A stretch of DNA of 64,000 nucleotides from Caulobacter vibrioides (GTDB lineage Bacteria > Pseudomonadota > Alphaproteobacteria > Caulobacterales > Caulobacteraceae). The translations under genes were made by a program, and so were the position numbers. Below the pieces are notes generated by a model. The model searched no databases. It was not told the DNA's origin and was given only the letters and a program-made list of their open reading frames with translations. Location: assembly GCF_002858865.1 (NCBI RefSeq), contig NZ_PJRR01000019.1, positions 310,001-374,000 on the forward strand, read 5' to 3'. Positions 20,283-30,047 of the stretch are shown here, piece by piece; position 1 is the stretch's first letter, and each line of letters starts with the position of its first letter.

Positions 20283-20717
20283 CAGCTTGGAAACTCCGGG
20301 AATTCGAGAAGGGCCTGAGATAGCCCCTCGCCCGACAGCTTGGCAACGCGGTAGAGCCGGCCTGGCTCAGATCTTTGATCCAAACCGGGCAGCAAGCTCG
20401 TCCCTCCAAGCCCGGAAGCGCGACGATTACAGACACCAACGACCACTTTGTGCAGTCGCGCTTTGGGCGGAAGTAAGGCTGCGTGACGGACAAAAGAAAG
20501 GCCGCGCGGATCGCCGCGCGGCCTGACAGTCATCGTCGGGGAAGACGCCACAGAGCGAGACCGGCAAGGCCGATCTCCTGAAAAACACTCTACCCGCCAA
20601 ACGTTTGTTGGGGCACGCCCAACCGCCGGAAGCGCTAACAATGAGGCCATTCGCCCAAGCCTTGAGCGTTTGGAGGCAAATCGCCCGCTCCACGCCCAAG
20701 GCTTGTGCATTCGCACA
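20283..20717. other. Non-coding gap of 435 bp, possible small RNA
   Basis: No convincing protein gene. On the minus strand it contains a hairpin (20607-20623, GTTGGGC pairing with GCCCCAAC) and, about 90 nt further on, a strong terminator (20492-20523). The part left of the terminator would hold the proS promoter and leader. The stretch 20524-20717 is either the 3' UTR of the DUF1467 gene or a separate small RNA. Confidence 0.35.
20492..20523 (-). terminator. Rho-independent terminator upstream of proS
   Basis: Perfect 10-bp stem GGCCGCGCGG / CCGCGCGGCC with a four-base loop, followed on the minus strand by TTTCTTTTG. It ends either the birA-coaX-rnj-mce-DUF1467 message or an unannotated RNA in the gap, and isolates proS. 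Confidence 0.85.
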
Positions 20718-20978
20718 TCAGGCGCCGGCGGGCAGATCCGGAAGCCTGATGAGCTTGAAGTGCATGATCAGGAAGAACAGGCCAAAAACCACGGCCGACA
20801 GCCAGGTCGTGGTGATGAACTTGCGCTTCAGATTCGGGTTCATCGGCGCGCCGGGATCAACGCCCGGCGGCGGCTTGATCCCGGCCTCGAAGAAGCTGCG
20901 CGACCCGAGCGGCAGGACCGCAAACAACACGGTCCACCAGATGATCATGTAGATCGCGAACCAGGTCATGGGGCTCAT
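20718..20978 (-). CDS. DUF1467 family small membrane protein
   Basis: 86 residues with two transmembrane segments: one at the N-terminus rich in Trp (WFAIYMIIWWTVLFAVLPLG) and one near residues 57-75. The loop contains a Gly/Pro-rich segment (GIKPPPGVDPGAP) and an NPNLKRKFITTT motif typical of the conserved alphaproteobacterial DUF1467 family. Function unknown. It starts at the last base of the epimerase stop codon, and the mce-DUF1467 pair recurs across alphaproteobacteria, so it is part of the nuo-birA-coaX-rnj-mce series. Confidence 0.8.
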   Translation of the reverse strand: MSPMTWFAIYMIIWWTVLFAVLPLGSRSFFEAGIKPPPGVDPGAPMNPNLKRKFITTTWLSAVVFGLFFLIMHFKLIRLPDLPAGA

Positions 20979-21397
20979 CAGTGATGCGCGTCCTTTGGCG
21001 TTTCCATGAGCTCGACAAGCATGCCGCCCATGTCCTTGGGGTGGACGAAGATGATCAGGGTGCCGTGCGCGCCGATGCGAGGCTCGCCAAGCACCGTCGC
21101 GCCCTTGGCCACAAGGGCGTCACGGGCTTCGTAGATGTTCTCCACCTCGAAGCAGATGTGGTGCTGACCGCCCTTGGGGTTCTTGGCCAGGAAGCCATGG
21201 ATGGGAGACTTCTCACCATAAGGCTCAATAAGCTCGATCTGGCTGTTGGGCAGGTTGACGAAACAGACCCACACCCCCTGCTCCGGCATCGCCCACTTGT
21301 CGGTGATCGACGTGGCGCCGAGCAGATCGCGGTACATCTTCACCGACTCATCGATGGACGGTGTGGCGACGCCAACGTGATTGAGCTTGCCGATCAT
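20978..21397 (-). CDS. mce: Methylmalonyl-CoA epimerase
   Basis: 139-residue VOC (glyoxalase/bleomycin) family protein. Metal ligands expected for the epimerase are visible: His near the N-terminus in KLNHVGVATPS, His in GGQHHICFEV and Glu in GMLVELMET. It interconverts (R)- and (S)-methylmalonyl-CoA in propionate and odd-chain catabolism. It lies 108 bp downstream of RNase J and is tightly coupled to the DUF1467 gene. A generic VOC protein is the alternative, but length, motifs and neighbours fit the epimerase. Confidence 0.88.
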   Translation of the reverse strand: MIGKLNHVGVATPSIDESVKMYRDLLGATSITDKWAMPEQGVWVCFVNLPNSQIELIEPYGEKSPIHGFLAKNPKGGQHHICFEVENIYEARDALVAKGATVLGEPRIGAHGTLIIFVHPKDMGGMLVELMETPKDAHH

Positions 21398-21505
21398 CTT
21401 GAGGAACTCCCGCTGCTGTTCTGATTGTTGGCTGTTGGCCTAGCACCAGTGCTGCAACGCGGAAAGATGGGGCGTCCACGGAACCGCCGCAGCCGCCCCC
21501 TCCCA

Positions 21506-23185
21506 TCAAATGCGAAGAACCGTGGTTTCTACGACGGGCTTGCGCTCCCAGATGCGAAAAGCCGCCTTCTTCACGGCGCGGGAGATCGCGCTTTCGATCG
21601 TCTCGTCAATCTCGCGCGCGTCGCCGTCCAGCTTCTTGTAGGCGCTCTCGGCCTCCTCGCAGAGATCGTCCAGAGCATCGTCCAGCGTGTACTCGTCATC
21701 GCCCGTCAGGCCGATACCCCGGATCTGGGGTCCGGAGACGATCTTGTTGCGACCGTCGAGCACGATCGACACCGCCAGCACCCCGTTGAAGGCGGCATGG
21801 CGACGCTCACGCAGCGCTTCGCCGTTCTCGGGCGTGACCACCCCACCGTCCACATAGAGACGGCCGGCGGGCACCTCGTCGATGATGCCTGGCTGGCCGG
21901 GCGCCAGCAGCACCATGTCGCCGTTGCGCGGGCTGACGGCGTGCGGGACCTGAAGATCCTTGGCCAGGGCCGCATGCTCGATCAGGTGACGACGTTCGCC
22001 GTGCGTGGGCACGGCGATATGCGGCCGCACCCAGGCGTACATCTGGCGCAGCTCATCCCGGCACGGGTGACCCGACACGTGGATACCCGGCGTGTCGCGT
22101 TCGGTGTGCAGCCGAACGCCGCGGTCGGCCAGCTTGTTCTGCAGGTTGCGGATCGGGATTTCGTTGCCCGGGATCACGCGCGAACTGAAGATCACATGAT
22201 CGCCCGAGCCCATCTTCACATGCGGATGGCTGCCGTCGGCGATGCGCGACAGGGCGGCGCGCGCCTCGCCCTGGCTGCCAGTGCAGAGATAGAGGACCTC
22301 GTTCTCCGGCAGATGCTTGGCCTGGTCGTCGTTGATGAAGGGCTCGAGGCCTTCCAACAGACCGACGGAGCGGGCGGCCGCCGCCATGCGATGCATTGAC
22401 CGGCCAGCGAGGCTGACCTTGCGGCCGCAAGCCTGGGCCGCGCGGATGACGGTGTCCATGCGCGCAACGTTGGAGGCGAAACAGGCCACGGCGATCTTGC
22501 CGTTCAGGCTCTTGATCAGGTCGCCAAGGGCCGTGCGGACGTCGGCCTCGGAACCGGCAGAGCCTTCCTGGAAAACGTTGGTGCTGTCGCACACCATGGC
22601 CAGCACGCCTTCGTCACCAAGGCGTCGGATAGCCGCCTCGTCCGTCGGCGCGCCAAGCTGCGGGTCAGGGTCAATCTTCCAGTCGCCGGTGTGCAGAACG
22701 GTGCCCAGAGGCGTTTTGATCGCCAGGCCGTTCGGCTCCGGGATCGAATGGGTCAGGGTGATCAGTTCCAGCTCGAACGGACCAAGCTTGAAGCTACCGC
22801 CCAGCGGCACCTCGGTAATCGGCACCTCGCCCAGCAGATCGGCGTCGCGCAGCTTCTCGCGCAGCAGGAAGGCGGTGAACGGCGTAGCGAACACCGGCGC
22901 CTTGAGACGCGGCCACAGCCAGTGCACGGCGCCCAGGTGATCCTCGTGCGCGTGGGTCAGTACGATGCCAAGAATATCGTCGGCATAGGGCTCGATATAG
23001 CTCGGGTCGGGCAGGATGATCTCGACGCCGGGGGTCGTCTGGTCGCCAAACGTCACGCCCAGATCGACCACGATCCACTTGCGATCGTGCGCCGGCCCAA
23101 AGCCATACAGGTTGAAATTCATGCCGATCTCGTTCGACCCGCCCAGCGGCAGGAAGACGAACTCGTCGTTCTTGGACTTTTTCAT
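21506..23185 (-). CDS. rnj: Ribonuclease J
   Basis: 559-residue metallo-beta-lactamase/beta-CASP RNase. The LTHAHEDHLGAVHWL zinc motif lies at about residues 76-90. Further metal ligands are seen in LTHSIPEPNGLAI and GDWKIDPDP, and beta-CASP motifs in HVSGHPCRDELRQM and VPTHGERRHL. It combines 5'-3' exonuclease and endonuclease activity in mRNA decay and rRNA maturation. It overlaps the coaX stop by one base and is commonly found in this position after nuo-birA-coaX in alphaproteobacteria. Confidence 0.93.
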   Translation of the reverse strand: MKKSKNDEFVFLPLGGSNEIGMNFNLYGFGPAHDRKWIVVDLGVTFGDQTTPGVEIILPDPSYIEPYADDILGIVLTHAHEDHLGAVHWLWPRLKAPVFATPFTAFLLREKLRDADLLGEVPITEVPLGGSFKLGPFELELITLTHSIPEPNGLAIKTPLGTVLHTGDWKIDPDPQLGAPTDEAAIRRLGDEGVLAMVCDSTNVFQEGSAGSEADVRTALGDLIKSLNGKIAVACFASNVARMDTVIRAAQACGRKVSLAGRSMHRMAAAARSVGLLEGLEPFINDDQAKHLPENEVLYLCTGSQGEARAALSRIADGSHPHVKMGSGDHVIFSSRVIPGNEIPIRNLQNKLADRGVRLHTERDTPGIHVSGHPCRDELRQMYAWVRPHIAVPTHGERRHLIEHAALAKDLQVPHAVSPRNGDMVLLAPGQPGIIDEVPAGRLYVDGGVVTPENGEALRERRHAAFNGVLAVSIVLDGRNKIVSGPQIRGIGLTGDDEYTLDDALDDLCEEAESAYKKLDGDAREIDETIESAISRAVKKAAFRIWERKPVVETTVLRI

Positions 23186-23970
23186 CAGGACTCGGCGATG
23201 GTGTTTCGGCGGTAGATTTCGAGAAGACCCCGGATCGTCAGATCAGAGTCGAAGTGGTCAATGCTGTCAGTCGCGCCCTCGAACAGCGAGGCGACGCCAC
23301 CCGTGGCGATAACGGTCATAGGCTCGCCGCGCTCGGCCTTGATCCGCGCGACGAGGCCTTCGATCAGCGAAATATAGCCCCAGAAGACGCCGGACTGCAT
23401 GGCGGAGACCGTATCGGTTCCCACGATCTTGTTACCGGCGGGACGCTGGATGGCGATGCGCGGCAGCTTCGCCGCCGCCTCGTGCAGAGCCTGCATCGAC
23501 AGGTTGATACCGGGCGCGATAATCCCGCCCTCGAAGGCGCCGTCGGCGGCCACGATGTCGAACGTCGTCGCGGTGCCGCTGTCGATCACGACCAGCGGAC
23601 CCGGATAGACCATCGCCGCGCCAATGGCGTTGACCAGGCGGTCGGCGCCGGCCTCGGAGGGTTTCTCGATGCGGACATCAATGCCCAGCTTGGCGTTCTC
23701 ACCGATGACCAGAGGCTCGACGTTGAAGTAGCGGCGGCTCAGGTTGCGCAGATTGAAGATCGACTGCGGCACGACGCTGGAAATGATCACGGCGTCGATC
23801 GCCCGGAAGCCAAGCCCCTGCATCGACAGCAGTTGCGAAAGCCAGACGACGTACTCATCGGCCGTGCGCGTGCTTTCGGTCGCTGACCGCCACTGCGCGA
23901 CCCACGATGCGCCATCGTGAATGGCGAACATGGTGTTGGTGTTGCCCTGCTCAATGGCCAGCAGCATCAC
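23185..23970 (-). CDS. coaX: Type III pantothenate kinase
   Basis: 261 residues. It catalyses the first step of CoA biosynthesis (ATP + pantothenate). The ASKHA-fold phosphate motif near the N-terminus reads [11 protein letters not shown], so the first acidic residue is Glu (codon GAG) where CoaX proteins normally have Asp. The central [11 protein letters not shown] and [11 protein letters not shown] motifs are intact, which suggests an active enzyme. It overlaps birA by 4 bp and rnj by one base. Confidence 0.92.
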   Translation of the reverse strand: MMLLAIEQGNTNTMFAIHDGASWVAQWRSATESTRTADEYVVWLSQLLSMQGLGFRAIDAVIISSVVPQSIFNLRNLSRRYFNVEPLVIGENAKLGIDVRIEKPSEAGADRLVNAIGAAMVYPGPLVVIDSGTATTFDIVAADGAFEGGIIAPGINLSMQALHEAAAKLPRIAIQRPAGNKIVGTDTVSAMQSGVFWGYISLIEGLVARIKAERGEPMTVIATGGVASLFEGATDSIDHFDSDLTIRGLLEIYRRNTIAES

Positions 23971-24695
23971 GCGCCTCCAAAAAACACGTCGCCGGCCGTA
24001 ATCCGACGCACACTTCCATCAGCCAGGCGCAGACGAAGCGCGCCATCGGCGTCCAGGGCTTCAGCGACCCCTTCGACGGTCTCATGGCCCAGACGCGCCA
24101 CGCAAGGCTCGCCCAACCCATGGGCCCGGGCGGTCCAGGCGTCGGCGATCGCGCGGAAGCCCAGGATGTCCCATGTCCGCAGCCAGCGCTCGAAGGCCTC
24201 CGCCAGAACCTCGGCAGCCTCCTGCGGCGATGGCGGCGCTTCCAGATAGGTTGCGATCGCCGTGGCCGGGCGCTCGGCGTCGATCGGCTTGCGCTTCAGG
24301 TTCACGCCGATCCCGACCGCCAGCCACAGCCCGCCGAACGGCGAGGCGCCCGACTCAACGAGGATGCCGCTGACTTTCAATCCCCCCAGCAGAGGGTCAT
24401 TCGGCCACTTCAGGCTGATCAGGTGACTGGGGACGTAACGCGCCAGCAGGTCAGCCACCGCCAGAGCGGCGACAAAAGACACCTGCGCCGCCTCGGCAGG
24501 CGGCCGCTCAGTGCGAAACAACAGGGTGGCGGCGAGGTTGCCCTCGCCGGTTTCCCAGGCCCGCCCGCGACGCCCCCGCCCGGCTGTCTGGCGAAGGCCC
24601 ACGAGCCACAGGGGCTCCACCGCGCCGGCCTCGGCCCGGCGACGGGCCTCGGCGTTGGTCGAGTCGATCTCGTCGAGAACGACGATGGGAGGCAC
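23967..24695 (-). CDS. birA: Biotin--[acetyl-CoA-carboxylase] ligase
   Basis: About 242 residues. It attaches biotin to the carrier protein of biotin carboxylases. The catalytic core has the [12 protein letters not shown] segment, the [13 protein letters not shown] biotinyl-AMP loop and the LKWPNDPLL motif, with a small C-terminal SH3-like domain. There is no N-terminal helix-turn-helix, so it is an enzyme and not a repressor. No ATG is available at the right place: GTG at 24695 (just after a palindromic hairpin) or GTG at 24719 are the candidate starts. It immediately follows nuoN. Confidence 0.88.
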   Translation of the reverse strand: MPPIVVLDEIDSTNAEARRRAEAGAVEPLWLVGLRQTAGRGRRGRAWETGEGNLAATLLFRTERPPAEAAQVSFVAALAVADLLARYVPSHLISLKWPNDPLLGGLKVSGILVESGASPFGGLWLAVGIGVNLKRKPIDAERPATAIATYLEAPPSPQEAAEVLAEAFERWLRTWDILGFRAIADAWTARAHGLGEPCVARLGHETVEGVAEALDADGALRLRLADGSVRRITAGDVFFGGA

Positions 24696-24696
24696 G

Positions 24697-24719
24697 GTGA
24701 CGGGCGAAACGCCCGTCAC
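24697..24719. terminator. Perfect hairpin between nuoN and birA
   Basis: A 10-bp perfect inverted repeat GTGACGGGCG / CGCCCGTCAC with a three-base loop, directly after the nuoN stop. There is no T-run. It may act as an attenuator or mRNA-stability element, and it would occlude or precede the GTG start of birA. Confidence 0.5.
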
Positions 24720-24720
24720 G

Positions 24721-26166
24721 TCACGCGTGACCAAAGGCGGCGGCGGCGGCCTTGGCGGCTGGTTCCAGCCAGACCAGGGCCACAAGCACGATCGGGAACG
24801 AGAAGATCGCGGCGGCGAAGCCCACGGCCCGGGCCGAAGGCGACGGGGCGTCGACGGCGCCTGCGGCGTCGTCGAACCACATCGCCTTGATCAGGCGCAG
24901 GTAATAGAAGGCCGCGACCACAGAGCCGACCAGACCGATCACGGCGGCCCACTGCAGCATCACATCGCCGGAGCCCATGGCGGCCTTAAAGACGAAGTAC
25001 TTCGCCCAGAAGCCCGAGAACGGCGGCAGCCCCAGGGCCGACAGCGAGAAGGCGGTCATGGCCAGGGCGATGCCGGGACGCTGTTTCACAAGGCCCGCCA
25101 TGTCCTGGATCGTCTCCATCGGCTTGCCGTCGCGGTTCAGGGCCTGCAGGCAGGCGAAGAAGCCGGTGACGTCCACCATGTAGAGCGTCATGAAGATCAG
25201 CATCGACTGCAGGCCGACCTCGCCGCCTGCGGCGACGCCCAGCAGCGCGTAGCCGACATTAGCGATCGACGAATAGGCCCACAGGCGCTTGAGGTTGCTC
25301 TGCGCGAGACCCGCGAAGGCGCCGACGAACACCGACAGCAGAGCCGCGATCACCAGGATCTGGCGCCACTGCTCCTCGGACGCCGGGAAGGCGTCGCCCA
25401 GCACGCGGGCGAACATCATCATGGCGGCCAGCTTGGGCGCGGCGGAGAAGAAGCCGACGACCGGAGTCGGGGCGCCTTCATAGACGTCCGGGGTCCACAT
25501 GTGGAACGGGGCGGCCGAGACCTTGAACGCCAGACCACAGATCACGAACACCAGGCCAAACAGCAGGCCCACGCCATGCGAACCGCCGTGTGCGGCCGCC
25601 AGGGCGATCTGGCTGAAGTGGGTCGAGCCGGTGAAGCCGTAGATCAGCGAGCTGCCGTACAGCAGCAGGCCCGACGACAGCGCGCCCAGCACAAAGTACT
25701 TCAGGCCCGCTTCCGACGACTTGGCGTCGTCACGGCGCATGGCGGCCAGGACGTACAGGGCCAGCGACTGCAGTTCGACACCGATGTAGAGGCTGATCAG
25801 GTCGCCGGCCGAGGCGGTGACGCCCATGCCAAGCGCGGCCAGGATCACCAGGACGGCGTACTCGAACTTCTGGTCGCCGCGCTGAGCCAGCCAGCGGTCA
25901 CCAAGGACGACGGCCACGGCGCTCGACAGATAGATGGCCACCTTGGCGTAGGTCGCAGCCGCGTCGGCGACGTAAACGCCGCCGAAAGCAACGCCCTTGG
26001 GTCCCAGCACCGCCGTGGCGGCGGCGGCGATCAGCGACGCGACGGCCGCAAGGGTGAAGATGGCCCCGACCTTGCCTCGGAAGGCGCCGGCGACCAGCAG
26101 GACCAGCGCCGCGATCGCGAGAACGACCTCAGGCAGCACGAGCGAGAAGTTGGCGGAAAAGGTCAT
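24721..26166 (-). CDS. nuoN: NADH-quinone oxidoreductase subunit N
   Basis: 481-residue antiporter-like membrane subunit of complex I, with about 13-14 transmembrane helices. Family motifs include the conserved Glu in GVELQSLALYVLAA and the discontinuous-helix Lys/Pro segments around KVSAAPFHMWTPDVYEG. Start 26166 is chosen over 26181 because GAGGAG lies three bases before it and it clears the nuoM stop. Last nuo gene of the operon. Confidence 0.95.
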   Translation of the reverse strand: MTFSANFSLVLPEVVLAIAALVLLVAGAFRGKVGAIFTLAAVASLIAAAATAVLGPKGVAFGGVYVADAAATYAKVAIYLSSAVAVVLGDRWLAQRGDQKFEYAVLVILAALGMGVTASAGDLISLYIGVELQSLALYVLAAMRRDDAKSSEAGLKYFVLGALSSGLLLYGSSLIYGFTGSTHFSQIALAAAHGGSHGVGLLFGLVFVICGLAFKVSAAPFHMWTPDVYEGAPTPVVGFFSAAPKLAAMMMFARVLGDAFPASEEQWRQILVIAALLSVFVGAFAGLAQSNLKRLWAYSSIANVGYALLGVAAGGEVGLQSMLIFMTLYMVDVTGFFACLQALNRDGKPMETIQDMAGLVKQRPGIALAMTAFSLSALGLPPFSGFWAKYFVFKAAMGSGDVMLQWAAVIGLVGSVVAAFYYLRLIKAMWFDDAAGAVDAPSPSARAVGFAAAIFSFPIVLVALVWLEPAAKAAAAAFGHA

Positions 26167-26173
26167 TGGCTCC

Positions 26174-27658
26174 TCACCCACCCACGGCGGCGCGCCAGGC
26201 GCCGACGAGCGCGTCGACAGACGTCGCGGTCAGGTTGAACACGAGATTGGGATAGATGCCCAGCACCAGGGTCGAGACGATCAGCGGGGCGAAGATCAGG
26301 ATCTCGCGCTTGTCCAGATCGGTGATCGTGGCCAGTTGCGGGTTGGTGATCTCGCCGAACATCACGCGGCGATACAGGGTCAGAGCGTACATGGCCGACA
26401 GGATCACCCCCAGGGCCGACACGATCGCGGTCCAGGTCGAGGCCTTGTAGACGCCGGTCATCGTCAGGATTTCACCGACAAAGCCCGAGGTGCCCGGCAG
26501 GCCGACATTGCCCATGGTGAACAGCATGAACACCGCCGCATACATCGGCATCCGGTTGGTGAGGCCGCCGTAGAAGGCGATCTCGCGGGTGTGCATGCGG
26601 TCGTAGACCACGCCGACGCAGAGGAAGAGCGCGCCCGAGATGATCCCGTGGCTCAGCATCTGGAACAGAGCGCCCTGCTCGCCAGCCGCATTGCCCGAGA
26701 AGATACCCATGGTCACAAAGCCCATGTGGGCGACCGACGAATAGGCGATCAGCTTCTTGATGTCGGTCTGACGGAAGGCCACCAGCGAGGTGTAGACGAT
26801 GGCGATGGCCGACAGCGCGAACACCAGGGGCTGGAACATCTCCGAGGCGTGCGGGAACATCGGCAGGCTGAAGCGCATGAAGCCGTAGCCACCCATCTTC
26901 AGCAGGATGCCCGCCAGGATCACCGAACCGGCCGTCGGCGCCTCGACGTGAGCGTCGGGCAGCCAAGTGTGGACCGGCCACATCGGCATCTTCACCGCGA
27001 ACGAGGCGAAGAAGGCCAGCCAGAGCCAGGTCTGCAGCCACGGGGCGAACTTGAAGGTCATCAACTCGGGGATCGACGAGGTGCCCGAAATCCCGATCAT
27101 CGCCAGGATCGCAGCCAGCATCAGCACCGAGCCGAGCAGGGTGTAGAGGAAGAACTTGTAGGCCGCGTAGATCCGGCGCTTGCCGCCCCAGATGCCGATG
27201 ATCAGGAACATCGGAACCAGGCCGCCCTCGAAGAAGAGGTAGAACAGCACGATGTCCAGCGCGCAGAAGACGCCGATCACCAGGGTCTCGAGCACGAGGA
27301 AGGCGATCAGGTATTCGACAACGCGCTTCTCGACCGACTTCCAGCTGGCCACGATACAGATCGGCAGCAGGAACGCGGTCAGCAGGACGAACAGCACCGA
27401 GATGCCGTCCACGCCCATCCGGTAGTGCAGGCCCGCGAACCAGGCGATGTCTTCCACGAACTGGAAGCCCGGGTTCTTCGGGTCGAACTGGACGGTGAGA
27501 ACGATCGACAGGCCGAACGTGACCAGCGTGGTCACGAGCGCGATCCACTTGGCCAGGGTGTCGGTCTTTTCCCCGGCGCCATGCAGGGCGCGCGCGGCGA
27601 GGATCACCGCGACGCCGGCCAGGGGCGCGAAGGTCGTAAGGCTGAGAAGGCCGCTCAT
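26174..27658 (-). CDS. nuoM: NADH-quinone oxidoreductase subunit M
   Basis: 494-residue antiporter-like proton-pumping subunit. Conserved features include the [17 protein letters not shown] helix with its essential Glu and [28 protein letters not shown]. Start 27658 has a GGAG ribosome binding site; the longer frame begins inside the gap to nuoL. It is 14 bp from nuoL and 7 bp from nuoN. Confidence 0.96.
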   Translation of the reverse strand: MSGLLSLTTFAPLAGVAVILAARALHGAGEKTDTLAKWIALVTTLVTFGLSIVLTVQFDPKNPGFQFVEDIAWFAGLHYRMGVDGISVLFVLLTAFLLPICIVASWKSVEKRVVEYLIAFLVLETLVIGVFCALDIVLFYLFFEGGLVPMFLIIGIWGGKRRIYAAYKFFLYTLLGSVLMLAAILAMIGISGTSSIPELMTFKFAPWLQTWLWLAFFASFAVKMPMWPVHTWLPDAHVEAPTAGSVILAGILLKMGGYGFMRFSLPMFPHASEMFQPLVFALSAIAIVYTSLVAFRQTDIKKLIAYSSVAHMGFVTMGIFSGNAAGEQGALFQMLSHGIISGALFLCVGVVYDRMHTREIAFYGGLTNRMPMYAAVFMLFTMGNVGLPGTSGFVGEILTMTGVYKASTWTAIVSALGVILSAMYALTLYRRVMFGEITNPQLATITDLDKREILIFAPLIVSTLVLGIYPNLVFNLTATSVDALVGAWRAAVGG

Positions 27659-27672
27659 GAGCTCCGTCCCCC

Positions 27673-29733
27673 TCAACGGAATGCGTACAAGGCGAAGGTC
27701 AGCAGGCCGGCGACGCCGAGCAGCATGACAAACGCGTAGTGGTAGAGATAGCCGGTCTGCAGCTTGCCGGTGCGCTTGCCGACCTCATACGAGACCGCGC
27801 TCACGCCATCGGGGCCCAGGCCGTCGATGATCTTCTGGTCGCCGCCCTTCCAGAACAGGTCGCCGAGGAACTTGGCGAAGCGCACGAACGTCGCCTCATA
27901 GAGCTCGTCGAAGAACCACTTGTTGTAGAAGAAGACGTACAGCGGACCCTTGCGCTCGGCCAGCTTCAGGCCCAGGCGCTCGTTGCCCTTGATCAGATAG
28001 ACGTACACCGCGATCAGCAGCCCGATCAGCGAGGCGATCAGCGGGCTCCACTTCACCCACATGGCCACCTCGTGCGCCTCATGCAGCACGTGGTTGGTCG
28101 GGGCGGTGTAGATCGCGCCGCGCCAGAACTCTTCCTGGTGGTGACCCACGAAGTGGCCGACGAAGACGAAGCCGGCGGCGACAGCGCCAATCGATAGGAC
28201 GACCAGCGGGAACAGCATCACCCACGGGCTTTCGTGCGGCTTGTGGTCGTGACCATGGCCGTGGTCGTCATGACCGTGGGCGTCGTGGGCATGGTCATCA
28301 TGACCGTGCGCCGCATGGGCGTGATCGTCGTGACCATGGGCGTCATGACCCCAACGCGCCGTGCCGTTGAAGGTGAAGAACGCCAAGCGCCAGGAGTAGA
28401 ACGAGGTCAGACCCGCGACGAGCACGCCGATCACCCAGGCGAACATGGCGAGCGCGTTGTGGCCGCCCGCAGCGAACGCCGCCTCGATGATGGTGTCCTT
28501 CGAGTAGAAGCCTGCGAAGCCCAGGTGCAGCGGCGGGAAGCCAAGGCCCGTGATGGCGATCGTGCCGATCGTCATGGCGATGAAGGTCACCGGCAGCAAC
28601 TTGGCCAGGGCGCCGTAGCGACGCATGTCCTGCTCGTGGTGCATGCCGTGGATCACCGAACCGGCGCCCAGGAACAGCAGGGCCTTGAAGAAGGCGTGCG
28701 TGAACAGGTGGAACATGGCCGCCTGGTAGGCGCCGACGCCGGCCGCGAAGAACATGTAGCCCAACTGCGAGCAGGTCGAGTAGGCGATGACGCGCTTGAT
28801 GTCGTTCTGGGTCAGACCGACCGTGGCGGCGAACAGGGCCGTCACCGCGCCGATGACCGTGACGATGTTCTTGGCCACGGGGGCGTATTCGAACATCGGC
28901 GACAGCAGGCACAGCATGTAGACGCCGGCGGTCACCATGGTGGCCGCGTGGATCAGGGCCGACACCGGGGTCGGGCCTTCCATGGCGTCCGGCAGCCAGG
29001 TGTGCAGGAAGAACTGCGCCGACTTGCCCATCGCGCCGATGAACAGCAGGAAGCAGGCGATATCCATCAGCGGCCACAGGTGGCCGGCGAATTCCCAGGT
29101 CTTGCCGGCGCTGGCCTGGATCAGCGGGAACAGTTCAGCGAACTCGATGGTGCCGAACGCCCAGTAGGTGGTCATGATCCCGAGGGCGAAACCGAAGTCG
29201 CCGACGCGGTTCACGACAAAGGCCTTGATGGCGGCGGCGCTGGCCGAGGGCTTCTTGAACCAGAAGCCGATCAGCAGATACGAGGCCAGACCCACGCCTT
29301 CCCAGCCGAAGAACAGCTGCATGAAGTCGGCGGCGGTGACCAGCGACAGCATGGCGAAGGTGAACAGCGACAGGTACGCGAAGAAGCGCGGCTTGCTGTC
29401 ATCCTCGGCCATGTAGCCCCAGGAATAGATGTGCACGAGGGCCGACACCGTCGTGACCACGATCAGCATGGTCGCCGAGAGGGCGTCGATCCGGATCGAC
29501 CAGTTGGCCTGGAAGTCGCCGATATGGATGAACGGCAACAGCTGGACCGTGAAGGCTTCCATGTGCCCCCAGGTCCACTGGCTGAACGTGTACCAGGACA
29601 GAGCGCATGACAGGATCAGCGCGCCGGTCGTGACCGACTGCGAGGCCACGTTGCCGATGCGGCGCCCGAACAGGCCGGCGATCGCCGCAGCGATGATCGG
29701 CGCGAAAACGAGAATGGTGACAAGCGTCTGCAT
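27673..29733 (-). CDS. nuoL: NADH-quinone oxidoreductase subunit L
   Basis: 686-residue antiporter-like subunit carrying the long lateral helix at its C-terminus. Core motifs include [19 protein letters not shown] and the discontinuous-helix segment [29 protein letters not shown]. An unusual insertion at about residues 463-500 (28234-28347) holds 16 His and 9 Asp in 38 residues, built from three 10-residue repeats of the [10 protein letters not shown] type. The rest of the protein is of normal length and order, so the insertion looks like a lineage-specific loop. Confidence 0.96.
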   Translation of the reverse strand: MQTLVTILVFAPIIAAAIAGLFGRRIGNVASQSVTTGALILSCALSWYTFSQWTWGHMEAFTVQLLPFIHIGDFQANWSIRIDALSATMLIVVTTVSALVHIYSWGYMAEDDSKPRFFAYLSLFTFAMLSLVTAADFMQLFFGWEGVGLASYLLIGFWFKKPSASAAAIKAFVVNRVGDFGFALGIMTTYWAFGTIEFAELFPLIQASAGKTWEFAGHLWPLMDIACFLLFIGAMGKSAQFFLHTWLPDAMEGPTPVSALIHAATMVTAGVYMLCLLSPMFEYAPVAKNIVTVIGAVTALFAATVGLTQNDIKRVIAYSTCSQLGYMFFAAGVGAYQAAMFHLFTHAFFKALLFLGAGSVIHGMHHEQDMRRYGALAKLLPVTFIAMTIGTIAITGLGFPPLHLGFAGFYSKDTIIEAAFAAGGHNALAMFAWVIGVLVAGLTSFYSWRLAFFTFNGTARWGHDAHGHDDHAHAAHGHDDHAHDAHGHDDHGHGHDHKPHESPWVMLFPLVVLSIGAVAAGFVFVGHFVGHHQEEFWRGAIYTAPTNHVLHEAHEVAMWVKWSPLIASLIGLLIAVYVYLIKGNERLGLKLAERKGPLYVFFYNKWFFDELYEATFVRFAKFLGDLFWKGGDQKIIDGLGPDGVSAVSYEVGKRTGKLQTGYLYHYAFVMLLGVAGLLTFALYAFR
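28234..28347. repeat. In-frame 30-bp tandem repeat encoding a His/Asp-rich loop of NuoL
   Basis: Three degenerate 30-bp units code for a histidine/aspartate-rich segment between transmembrane parts of NuoL. The spacing of His pairs resembles metal-binding stretches of zinc transporters. The flanking sequence resumes ordinary NuoL membrane helices. Confidence 0.8.
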
Positions 29734-29741
29734 GACGTCGC

Positions 29742-30047
29742 TTAGCCCTTCATCATGCTGGCGTCGTCAACCGCGATGTCGCCGCGGTTGCGGAAGAAGG
29801 TGACGAGGATCGCCAGACCCACGGCCGCCTCGGCGGCGGCGACGGCCAGAACGAACATCGCGAAGATCTGGCCCGCCACGTCGTGCAGATAGGCCGAGAA
29901 CGCCACGAGGTTGATGTTCACCGCCAGAAGGATCAGTTCGATCGACATCAGGATGACGATGACGTTCTTGCGGTTCACGAAGATGCCGAAGACGCCGATC
30001 GTGAAAAGGATCGCGGCGACGACGAGATAGTGCGGCAGGCCGATCAT
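29742..30047 (-). CDS. nuoK: NADH-quinone oxidoreductase subunit K
   Basis: 101 residues with three transmembrane helices. It shows the conserved glutamates in helix 2 ([18 protein letters not shown]) and helix 3 ([15 protein letters not shown]) that form the proton path of the complex I membrane arm. It overlaps nuoJ by 4 bp and precedes nuoL by 8 bp. Confidence 0.96.
   Translation of the reverse strand: MIGLPHYLVVAAILFTIGVFGIFVNRKNVIVILMSIELILLAVNINLVAFSAYLHDVAGQIFAMFVLAVAAAEAAVGLAILVTFFRNRGDIAVDDASMMKG

Noticed and set aside
20607..20623. Known small RNA such as 4.5S or 6S in the proS gap
   Set aside because: I see no conserved 4.5S tetraloop region and no clear 6S architecture, so no family can be named.
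20427..20699. 90-residue frame in the proS-DUF1467 gap
   Set aside because: It runs through the perfect terminator hairpin, is Arg/Ser/Cys-rich and has no usable ribosome binding site.
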